Shown piece by piece: positions 55,476 to 64,000 of a stretch of 64,000 bases of DNA (position 1 is the first letter of the stretch; every line of letters begins with the position of its first letter). The stretch comes from Tolypocladium sp. Sup5 PDA-1 (lineage: Eukaryota; Ascomycota; Sordariomycetes; Hypocreales; Ophiocordycipitaceae), in NCBI GenBank assembly GCA_000750105.3, contig JPHH03000015.1, positions 124,001 to 188,000 on the forward strand, written 5' to 3'. The notes beneath the pieces were generated by a model that saw nothing but the letters and a program-made list of their open reading frames with translations, was not told the origin of the DNA and searched no databases. The position numbers and the translations under genes were made by a program.

Positions 55476-57597
55476 ATGCACCGCTCCAGTCCTCGTCACC
55501 GCTCCAGTCCTCGTCGTCCTCCGCCTTCGCCTACGCAGAGCAGCTCCACGCCCGACGCTGGGGGTTGGGCCAGGCCACAGATCCTCGCAAGCAGGGCATG
55601 CGACGCCTGTCGCGCGCGGAGGCGGAGGTGCTTCTTTGATGATTCGTCGTCGCAGGCCCCGTCGCAGGCCCCGTCGCAGGCGCAATGTCGTGGTTGCGCC
55701 AAGCTGGGGATTCCGTGCAGCTTCCTGGTGCCCACGAGAACTCGCGGGCCGAAACGGAGGTGGGTTGCTTCTTGGTTCTTACAGCGCGCACGCATTCATT
55801 GTCCATTTGTGTCGGGCGCTCACCGGCTTCTCAGGAAGCGTCTGCCCTCCCCGCCGTGTGAGACACCAAGCGGCGACCAGCATCCCGGATGGCCTCACAA
55901 CGTCGAGGCCGAGTGCAGAGATGGCACCGCCTCCGTCGCCCTCGGGGCCGGGCGCCGGGCATCGCCCTCGCCACCATCCTCCAGGCTCTCGCATCTCACC
56001 GTCCCCGCTCAGACGGACTCGCCCCCCGTCTCCGGCCCCCGGTTCCCAACCGACGAGCTGTGCTCTCGCGCGCTGCTCAACGTCCTGATGGCCGACTACC
56101 TCGACCTCATCTACCCGCTTATCCCCGTCGTCCACCGCCCCAACTTCCGCGCCGACCTGGCCGCGAACCGCGACTTCGCAGACCCGGACTTTCTAGCGCT
56201 GCTCATCAGCCTGGCTGCCCTGACTGTCGGCCTGTTGCCGTCGCGGTTCCCTGCGTATCGCGCCGTGGCCCCTGAAGTTGCGATGCGCTTCGAGACGCGA
56301 ACCGCCATGATCAACTGCTGTTCTGACATGTGCATGCGTCTTCGGACAGTGGGCTACTGGGACCATATTAACCTGCGCAAGTGGGCGGTGTGTTACGTCT
56401 TGTCCGGGGCTCTCTTTCAGACGGGGCAGATGAACGCCAGCCGCATGCTCGAGGTGGAATCGATACAGCTCGGGCGACTGCTAGGCTTGCATCGCTTATC
56501 GGACTACGACGGGTTGAACTGCGTCGAGACGCAGTTGCGGAAGAAGGCCTTTTGGCTGTTGTTTTATACCTACGCGTGAGTAGACCTCGCACACTCTCAC
56601 CAGACCCTTCTTCGCCTTCTCAACTCCGGCTTCAGACACTCAAACGTCCAATGCGGCCGCGCCGAACGTCTCACCTTTCTAGACAACTCTATGCTCCGCC
56701 AAGTCAAATTCAACGCCCTCGAGCCCGTCGAAGTCGCCGACGAGCAGATCCTCGACGACAGGATCGTAGTCCCCGTGTCTCCGGCCCTCTCCCCACTAGC
56801 ACAGCAGCAGACACCGGCCTGCTCCAGCCTCGTGGGCGGCTTCAATTTGCACTCCCGCGTCTTCCTTAAAGGCTTGCGCGAAACCATTGCTAACCAGGGA
56901 TGCGACTGCGAGCTCAACCGCAACCCCGCCCTCAAACTCCCCCGTTTGCGCGACCTCCTCGCCGAGATGCGCTACATGCTCGACGACGTGCCAGAGCCCA
57001 TGCGCCAGTGGGCGACAGCTGATGGGGGGAGCGAACCGCGACACACGGACGACACCTCGGGGTCCGAGTTGCGCGACGGCGGGCAGGGTACGAGTGCCAG
57101 GGTCTTTCGTGGACAACTAGAGGTCATGCGCGTGAATCTGCACGCCACGCATCTCTGGTTGCAGAGCCTGCTGCTCGACCAGGTCGATGTGCTCCTGCAG
57201 GAGAACACGGCGCTCAGTGGCCCCGGGACTGACCCCGGGGCGGCGGCGTTGAAGGCGAATTGGACGGAAAGGGAGGACATCTGCCGCCAAATGCTGCATT
57301 TGCTGCACAGCATCCCGCACGCTTACTTGGAGCCGAATGGGCTGTACCTGGTGAGCCACACCCCGTCTTGGAACGCGGAGTCCACGTGGAGAGTCTAATG
57401 TCTGCCAGACGTATAAAGTCCGCGATGTCGCCGTCGCGCTTCTCAACTGCCCCTTTGAAGCCCACGAGCGCCCGGCCCGTCGCGCCACTGAGTATATACG
57501 CGACTTCACCAAGGCGTTGTCGAGGCTCGATCGGAGCGAGATTGTGAATACTAGTAGCCTTAGGAGTTGGGTTGATATGGACCGAGACGGGGTTTAA
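55476..57597 (+). CDS. Zn2Cys6 transcription factor beside the GH3 gene
   Basis: Probable regulator of 642 residues. Exons 55476-55759, 55835-56575, 56636-57350 and 57409-57597. The zinc cluster uses Cys42, 45, 52, 71, 74 and 81, followed by RTRGPKRR. Its loop between the third and fourth Cys is stretched to 18 residues by a SQAP repeat. Intron 1 (75 nt) is in frame, so an unspliced form is possible; its GTGGGT donor and CTTCTCAG acceptor look real. A fungal-specific regulatory domain follows (LLNVLMADYLDLIYPLIPVV, FPAYRAVAPEVAMRFET). The splice into exon 3 gives FYTYAHSNVQCGRAERLTFL. Exon 4 supplies TYKVRDVAVALLNCPFEAHE. Control of the adjacent GH3 and transporter genes is inferred from position only. 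Confidence 0.85.
55650..55685 (+). repeat. 12-bp tandem repeat inside a zinc-cluster loop
   Basis: Three copies of TCGCAGGCCCCG (the last changed to TCGCAGGCGCAA) encode SQAPSQAPSQAQ between the third and fourth zinc ligands. Confidence 0.85.
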
Positions 57598-58057
57598 TAG
57601 GGCAGGACGAATATGCCACGCCGCTCACGTGTCACGGGTTCTTTCTCAGGCACATCGCGTGAAGCTCAGGCCTGGTCACCCGGGCATCACACAAACACAA
57701 GGTATGGAATAAGTCGACCTCCTGAGTGAGCCTGACGTATATCAGGCTGGAACGCCTTCATTTACTCGCCGCTCACGCCTCACCTTGTGGCCCCTCTCCC
57801 CGGGAGCTGGCTCACATGGCAGCCACATGGCCCTACGCACAACACTCACAGCCAAGATCAATACCAACCGAACTTGCGTTTCTTTCATGTTTTATTTCTT
57901 GTTACAAATGCTGACCTTTTGGCCGCCAGAGTGTGAATTAGAACAGACCCATTTTTCAACCAGTTATTACGAGCCTCCACCCAGTGTCCAAGTCTAGGTC
58001 GGTATACCCCTAATTCCGAAGCCGACTTTCTTACAGAAACGCCACCGCGAGACTGTC
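57598..58057. other. Convergent 3' spacer
   Basis: Between the regulator and the GPI-anchored protein gene. No gene is seen. Confidence 0.5.
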
Positions 58058-58761
58058 TTAGAGAGCGAGGGCGCCGACGAAGAAGGCGCCGAAAAGGGAC
58101 GCCACGGCAAAGGCAGCGCCGAAGGGGGCGGCAGGCCGAGCACCGGCGCCAGCGACGGTCGGCTTGGCGGTGCCCGTGGCTGCGGAGCCGGTCGGTGAGC
58201 CGGTCGTTGCGCCGGTCGGCTTGGCGATGCCGGACTTTGTATAGGTCGAGGCGCCAGGCGGCGGAGTCGTGGGCTTTGGGACACCGGACGGGCAGTGCCA
58301 GTGGTCGTTGTGAGGCTCACAGGTGCCGGTGGCGGTGGCGGTGGACTGAGCCGGGGGAGTCGCCGGCTTGGACACTCCGGAAGGGCAGTGCCAGTGGTCG
58401 CCGTGAGGTTCGCAGCTGCCGCCGGAGGCAGTTGGGTGAGCACCGGTATCAGTGCTCTGAGCCAGGGGCGTCGTGGACGGCCCATCATGGTCATGATCAT
58501 GCTCATCATGATCATCATGAGAGGCCGTCGACGTGGGATGGCAGTGCCCTGTCACTCATCAGCGAAAGCTCCTCGCCACCAGGCTCAACCGCGAGGCGAA
58601 AACTTACAGTGGTCGCCGTGCGGCTCGCAGGCGCCGGATCCCGTTGGCGACGGAGGCAGCGACTTGGTGGTAGCAGCGGCCGTGGTTGGCTCCTGGGGAA
58701 AGGCAACAGCCAGCGCGGCCTGGCCGAGCAGGCAGAACGAAAACCACGACTTGGGATGCAT
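58058..58761 (-). CDS. GPI-anchored His/Cys-rich surface protein with three CEPHxDHWHC motifs
   Basis: Secreted protein of 214 residues from two exons (58761-58608 and 58548-58058). The signal peptide is MHPKSWFSFCLLGQAALAVA. The 10-residue motif C-E-P-H-x-D-H-W-H-C occurs at residues 45-54, 97-106 and 128-137. The intron falls inside the first copy (GAC CAC T|GG), and splicing completes it. Between copies one and two lies SHDDHDEHDHDHDG. The rest is Ser/Thr/Pro-rich. The C-terminus has a small-residue site followed by a hydrophobic tail (FGAAFAVASLFGAFFVGALA), as for GPI attachment. His and Cys spacing suggests metal binding, probably Zn or Cu; this is inference. I know of similar motifs in fungal cell-wall proteins but no assigned function. 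A TATA box lies about 90 bp upstream. Confidence 0.85.
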
Positions 58762-58852
58762 ATTGACAGGCAACAGAGAGCTTGACAGACGTGGGGATGG
58801 AAGTCAATGCTGCGTTGGGCGGGCAGCAAGGGAGCACCGCTGCTTATATACA

Positions 58853-58860
58853 CCTGCTCA
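58853..58860 (-). promoter_or_regulatory. TATA box of the His/Cys surface protein gene
   Basis: TATATAAG on the minus strand, about 92-99 bp upstream of the ATG at 58761, at a normal distance for a TATA element. Confidence 0.6.
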
Positions 58861-61430
58861 CGGACGGGCGAGATCGGTCCGTCGGTTGGACGCCGTCGTT
58901 CTTGACGGCTTCCCCCTCGTGGCTTCGTATCCACAAACGGGGATCCTGGATGCAGACTATTGACCCGTTGGCTGTGGTGATCGACCGATACTGGACGAGT
59001 GCATGCGCCAAGGAGCGGCTGGTGAGAACCTCTTTGGCCTGGTGCTTCTGCACAAATAGACTTTGCGAGGGCGGAACAGTTGCAAGTCGAAGGCATATCA
59101 CAACTTTAGCGTCTCTATAGATGGAAGAAGGAAAGATTCGAGAACGAGCGACGTGAGACTTGGAAGACGTTGAAACAAGACGTCTCACGAACCAGCGTCC
59201 GAGAGCTCTCGTTCGACAACCATCAGACGATCTCGAGACGGGATGGCACTACTCCGTACACTCGCCGAGCTGATGAGAAGCCTGCAGCATGATTGGCGTC
59301 ACGGACCCGCCATGCGTCCATTGAGTTCCGCCACAGTATGCAATATTTTCCGTGCTTGCAGTGAGTATTCCTCCAGGATAAGGCACCGAAGCCGCCAGTC
59401 TCGGGGACAAGCCAACGAGGAAGTAAGCTTAAATCAAGGCCACGGCCCAATGCAACGAAGCCGCTCCACAAATGGATATAGCTAATTATAAGCTTAGTTT
59501 GTTGGTCGAGGACTCGAGATACCCTGATGGGTGCCATGCGTGTGGCCCAACGACGCTCCGCGGGGGGGTTCCACGGGAACCCTGATGTCCGCACACACGA
59601 GCTGCAAAGGTGCCGCCAAGGCGCGCGGGCCAGGCTGGCTGTGGGAAGACTTTGCTTGCGTCTGTAACCTTGAGGGTGCGTGAGGGGTATGAATCATGAT
59701 GGTCGTGAGTTTTTTCATAGTATAAGAAGCTGGGAGCGGCGGGACCTGACGTGTCGTGGCGACGGTGGGATAATTATACCACTGACGAAGGCAACATGAA
59801 CCGTTGCTGACTCTACAACCTTCGCACCGAAGATGCAGGAAAACTTGTTGCTCTTACTTGACAAAATTCCTGCCGTTGGCCTCTGGTCTTGTGTCACCCT
59901 GCTCTTGGCGAAGGATGGGACACGGCCCAGGCGCGGCCAATATAACTTACATACCTCGAGCTGCGAGTTACACAGCAGCGGAGCGCGCCTCCAGCTCTCC
60001 AAGGTGGTCCGTACCTTGCAAAGCACGCCCGGCTTTGGTTGCCAGAACGGGGTATGGCGACATTGCCGGCAGCTCGAATGGGCATCGAACGTTGTGCACC
60101 GGCTGCGTCGTGGCATCGAACGACTCGCCTCTCCATCGCGGCACCGATGCATGCAGCCGGGGATAGAGTGGGGGGAGGCGGGCCGGGATGTGCCTCGCCC
60201 TGCCCTGTCTGCCGGACGAGGCCGAGGCGGGAAGACGAGTCTCGCCGATCGATCACGGCGGCGGAGGAGGCGGATGGCGCATTCGAGGCTGATGCACGGG
60301 ACCATCCCCGGGCTGGCGGCAGGTCTGCCACTGCAAGTTGCAGCGCAGCGTCGGTCGGTCGGTAGGTGATGGACGAGTCGACGTGACAAAAGCCGGCGAA
60401 TCCCGGCTCTGGCAATAAGCATCGCTAATCGCGGAGCCGGGATCTGAAATGACAGCCCGTGACGAAACCGGGGTTCCGTGATTCGTTCCGCACCGCTACG
60501 CTCTCCACCTGGAGGCTCTCGGATCTCGCCAAGGTGACAGACAGACAACACGACGATGACACCCAACCCAAGTTCCATCTTGAGCGGCATATTAATAAAG
60601 CTCCAACCGCCGGCGTTGGCTTCACACCTCCTCGCTGCTGTGTCTGCGACCTCGCAAAGCGTCCATGGCCTCTGCGCAACCTCGCACCGCAGCAGGAAGA
60701 AGAAGCGCACTGGTGCCCGGCCAGCTCGTCACACCCGCCCCGTCCTACCCGTTCCCGTGCCCGGGCTGTGTGCTCTTGACAACGCGGACACGGCGGGCTG
60801 TGCGTCGGCATCTGTCTGAGGGGATCCGCGTTGCACGTTTCGACGGAAAAGCGCGTGCGTGCGTGCGTGCGTGCGTGCGTGCTGCGTACGAGTACGTACG
60901 AAGTACGCAGGTGGGCGACTGGGGGTGAGAACCTTGAGGGCCAATCCTCTGACCACCTACAGTACGGACTACTCTCGTAGGCGTCATACGGTGACCGCCT
61001 CGGGGACTGGATGCGTACATAATCAGGAGGCAGCGCAGAGGAGTGATAAATTCGAGTCCTGTTTACTGAAACAAACCACTGCTACCACCTCCCACTTTTG
61101 CTCCGTCTCTCCCTCGGAGAACGACGACCACTGCCATCCCTCCATCCTCGTCCTGCCGCGTTGGTGACAGCGCCCGCGTACAAGCTTCCTCCACTACAAC
61201 AGCAGCTGCTAGCTCCAGTCCGTACGTCAGCGGCCGCCACCACCCACTCACTGACTGACTCTGCCTGTCCTCCCTCGACTTTTGCGCGCCAGCCAACAAA
61301 CATTCCCGCTCGCAAGCCTCGCCCGGAACAGAGGGCCCGTCAGCTACCTAGAAGACACGACTCTCCGGCTCATGATACCGCGCTCGAATTCGCTCGACCG
61401 AGATCCGACGCCCCGAGGGAGTCGCCGGCC
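58861..61430. other. Intergenic region upstream of the ZIP transporter
   Basis: About 2.6 kb in which I support no gene. A minus-strand frame of 331 codons (59715-60710) is Arg/Ser/Cys-rich and has no domain, so I treat it as chance. TACTCCGTA lies at 59250-59258 and TACGAAGTA at 60897-60905. The last 400 bp should be the transporter's leader. Confidence 0.45.
60853..60882. repeat. GCGT microsatellite, 7.5 units
   Basis: Perfect GCGT tandem repeat of 30 bp, followed by TGCGTACGAGTACGTACGAA. Confidence 0.9.
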
Positions 61431-63165
61431 ATGGAGCTGGTCGTGATGGACCTCGACAATGACACCCGCGGGTGGATCATGTGCATCGTCAGTGGCATCG
61501 GTACGTGCGCGCAGCGGCTCCCTCCCTCTGCCTCTCTCCCGTGCCCAACGTGTGATTATGCTGACGGGGCTGTGTGAGGATAGCCTGCGTCGCCGGCGCT
61601 GCGATAATATGCGTCGACGTCGTGGTGCGCCTGATCCCGGGCAAGCGAAACTTTCGCATCCAAGAGAGCAACGTCTTCCTGGCCTGCTCTCTAAGCCTCA
61701 GCTTCGGCGTCATGGTACGTTGCCCCTGCTTGCCTGCAAATATTGCCGCGCGATATCTAACCCGACCCCCGCGTAGCTCTTCTCGTCGCTGTACAGCATG
61801 CTCCCCGAATCCAAGGGCTACCTCAAGGAAGCAGGCTGGACCGACCAGGCGGCCGGCTTCCTCATGATGGCCTGCTTCATAGGGGGCTTCATCGGCATCC
61901 AGGCCATCTCGCGCTTCCTACACCAGTACGTGCCCTCCCACGTGGTCGACTGCGATCATACCCACGACGACAACGCAACGCAAGGCAGCCACTCGTGCAA
62001 CCATAGCCGCAGGACGTCCAGGGTCAGCCGCGCCCGGAGACGCCTCTCGCGGCCCAGGTCCTCTAATGGGCCCCCCAAGAAAGACTCGCACGTGACGGAG
62101 AATGGGTCCGGCCACCATCCTGTCGAGTCGACCCCTTTGCTCGAGTCAGACCGGAGCGACCCGGCAGGAGTTTCCAAGCGGCCCGGGTCGAGGGGAGAAG
62201 AGATGTCCGAACGGCCAGTCAGCCCCCTGGTCGCCGGTCGAGGTCGCGCAACAACGGGCGATGCCCGCAGGCCGTCCATGTACGACGTCCAAAAACGGGT
62301 CCTGTCCTTTGTCAAGGACACCAAGTGTAATTGCGACGAGGAGGGCTCGTGCTACGGATACACGGACCCCTGCGGCCAGGAGTGCTTCAAGCATCTGTCG
62401 ACGCGGTCCTCTAACAGCTCTCGACACCCGACCATACTCCGTACCACGACCGGGCCGTTTTATCCCCAAACGGGGTCCGTCTTCCACGGCGGCCACGACC
62501 ACCCCCATATCGATACCTCGGAGCCCATCAGCCCGCGCTTCCGCACCAGCCGGGCCACGTCCCGCGACCCCCTGGAGATTCCGGAGGAGGAAGCAGACGA
62601 TGAGCGCGAACGCGAGCGCGAGCGCTCTTGTTCGTCCATGGACGAGGGCGACCCGGAGGCCCAGCATCACCATCACGTCCCCACCAACGCCTTTCTCTCC
62701 ATCGGCCTGCAGACATCCATCGCCATCGCCCTCCACAAGTTCCCCGAGGGCTTCATCACCTACGCCACCAACCACGCCAACCCCACGCTCGGCTTCAACG
62801 TCTTCATGGCCCTCTTCGTCCACAACATCACCGAGGGCTTCGCCATGGCCCTCCCGCTCTACATGGCCCTCGGCTCCCGCTGGCGCGCCATGACCTGGTC
62901 CGCCCTCCTCGGCGGCCTCTCCCAGCCCATGGGCGCCGCCATCGCCGCCCTGTGGTTCAAGCTCGCCAAGCGCACCCACCTGACGCCCAACTCGGTCGCC
63001 TACGCGTGCCTCTTCGCCGCCACCTCGGGCATCATGGTCAGCGTCGCCCTGCAGCTCTTTGTCGAGAGCCTGAGCCTCAACCACAACCGCAACCTGTGCA
63101 TCTTCTTTGGCTTCCTGGGCATGGCCCTGCTGGGGCTGAGCAACGCCCTCTTCGCGGCGCATTGA
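61431..63165 (+). CDS. ZRT3: ZIP family zinc transporter, Zrt3-like
   Basis: Metal transporter moving zinc toward the cytosol; yeast Zrt3 releases zinc from the vacuole. Exons 61431-61500, 61584-61714 and 61777-63165 give 529 residues. Three N-terminal membrane segments are assembled by splicing (ACVAGAAIICVDVVVRLIPG, NVFLACSLSLSFGVMLFSSL, AAGFLMMACFIGGFIGIQAI). A long cytosolic-type loop of about 230 residues follows, with His/Cys clusters (DCDHTHDD, CNCDEEGSCYGY, HHHH) that may sense zinc. The ZIP signature is intact: IAIALHKFPEGFITYATNH and FVHNITEGFAMALPLYMAL. The last segment is FFGFLGMALLGLSNALF. Length and loop match Zrt3 more than plasma-membrane Zrt1/2. Confidence 0.9.
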
Positions 63166-63639
63166 CCTGATGTGCGTTTGTGTCACGGCACACTGCTGTA
63201 TGACGAGGGATTGTTTCCATCATGACTGTTACTGCGTCCAGGGTTAGACACGGCAAGGAGTTTGTGCGTTGGTTATACGGAGGTTCGGAGCCGCGCCTGC
63301 ATTGCATTTCTACGACAAATCTATCAACCTGTGTTATTCAAACCGGAGAGGGGGCATCGGGAATATAAAAAGCAAGGAAAACGCCAACTTCATCAATCCG
63401 GAGTGTTACGCATTCTGGCCAAGCGTCCCAAGTAATACGAATGATGTATATTCTTTTGAATATTCTTCTGTCTCTCGCTCAAAAAATGACGGGCTTTTGT
63501 GTAACGCCGTGAATCAATGCCTCCAATTTCCCGTCATAGACGTCGTGTCCCAGCCATGAATAACGCCAGGTTTGTAGTTCTGTCTACATATACACACCGG
63601 GGTATCTTACAACAACTCGCAGCAAATCCGACAACTCCT
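63166..63639. other. Convergent 3' spacer
   Basis: AT-rich spacer with the 3' UTRs of the ZIP transporter and the edge gene. No gene is seen. Confidence 0.5.
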
Positions 63640-64000
63640 CTAGAATCCTCCCAGGGCGGGATCGATGTTGGGGTCCAGCTCCCCCGGCGGATCGCGCGCC
63701 AGCAGGAAGATGTTGGCCTCATCCTCGAGCCAGTCGTCCCGCGGCGGCCCGTAGTCCATCTGCGCCGCAAAGATCTCATCCTGCGGCATGTCTGCCGGCC
63801 AGGCAGACTGCGCGTAGTCCTGCTCAAAGGCCGACGGCTCGGGGGTGAGCGCCTGCGTCTGCACCAGGAACGAGGCCGGATCAGCGGCTGCTTCCTCGCG
63901 GGTGGGGTCGTGGTCTTTGCTGAGGTGTGTGTCGAGGTCAAAGTATCGGGTGAATGTCTGGTCGCATTGGGGGCAGGCAATCGTCGCCTTGGCCTGGTTA
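63640..64000 (-). CDS. C2H2 zinc-finger protein, C-terminal part (cut by window edge)
   Basis: The frame enters from the right edge and ends at 63640, giving about 120 residues. It holds one classical finger, ACPQCDQTFTRYFDLDTHL followed by SKDH (C-x2-C-x12-H-x4-H). An acidic tail rich in Asp, Glu and Pro follows (QDEIFAAQMDYGPPRDDWLE, ending DPALGGF), like an activation region. The upstream part, including any further fingers, lies outside the window. Confidence 0.75.
   Translation of the reverse strand, partial: NQAKATIACPQCDQTFTRYFDLDTHLSKDHDPTREEAAADPASFLVQTQALTPEPSAFEQDYAQSAWPADMPQDEIFAAQMDYGPPRDDWLEDEANIFLLARDPPGELDPNIDPALGGF

Noticed and set aside
59715..60710. Minus-strand frame of 331 codons
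   Set aside because: Arg/Cys/Ser-rich with no domain, signal or intron; overlapping frames on the other strand are equally open, as expected in GC-rich DNA.
1..64000. Bacterial-type features (operons, ribosome binding sites, riboswitches, CRISPR arrays), secondary-metabolite core enzymes, transposases
   Set aside because: I looked for their signs and saw none; gene structure is that of a fungal nucleus.

Overview
This window is nuclear DNA from a filamentous ascomycete. The gene content and style point to Sordariomycetes, probably Hypocreales: compact genes with mostly 45-80 nt introns (GT...CTAAC/CTGAC...AG), GC-rich third codon positions, Zn2Cys6 and C2H2 regulators, and a fungal-type GH3 enzyme, NRDE-2, Urb2 and MIC10. 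The order is inferred from impression only, not from a phylogeny. I see no rRNA, convincing tRNA, CRISPR array, transposase or viral gene. Exon boundaries below were worked out by hand from splice signals, reading frame and family conservation.

Left part (1-19 kb): U1-70K and mitochondrial ribosomal protein MRPL51 diverge from a short promoter. Triosephosphate isomerase and a C2H2 regulator follow on the minus strand. About 5 kb without a recognisable gene leads to a conserved fungal protein of unknown function and a Zn2Cys6 regulator. A small single-pass membrane protein candidate lies before 19 kb.

Middle part (19-48 kb) is mostly housekeeping. It holds MIC10 (cristae junctions), Urb2 (60S ribosome assembly), 3-ketodihydrosphingosine reductase, NRDE-2, phosphoinositide phospholipase C, a DDR48-like repeat protein, a secreted protein with four six-cysteine modules, a Pex17-like protein, a TMEM170-type membrane protein, Ste14, a DGAT1-type acyltransferase, the polyadenylation factor Pfs2 and the mitochondrial nuclease Nuc1.

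Right part (49-64 kb) looks more accessory. A sugar/H+ symporter and a GH3 beta-glucosidase without a signal peptide diverge from a 1.2 kb promoter rich in CreA-type sites and a G-quadruplex-like run. A Zn2Cys6 regulator lies just downstream, so the three may form a sugar uptake and hydrolysis module. Next come a GPI-anchored protein with three Cys-Glu-Pro-His-x-Asp-His-Trp-His-Cys motifs plus a His/Asp-rich stretch, and a Zrt3-like ZIP zinc transporter. A C2H2 gene is cut by the right edge.

The points I would look at first are the four-fold cysteine module protein, the His/Cys surface protein near the ZIP transporter, the sugar module, the atypical 5' splice sites inside U1-70K itself, and several gene-structure surprises (an intron directly after the Urb2 start codon, a GC-AG intron in PLC, and a 512-nt first intron in Pfs2).
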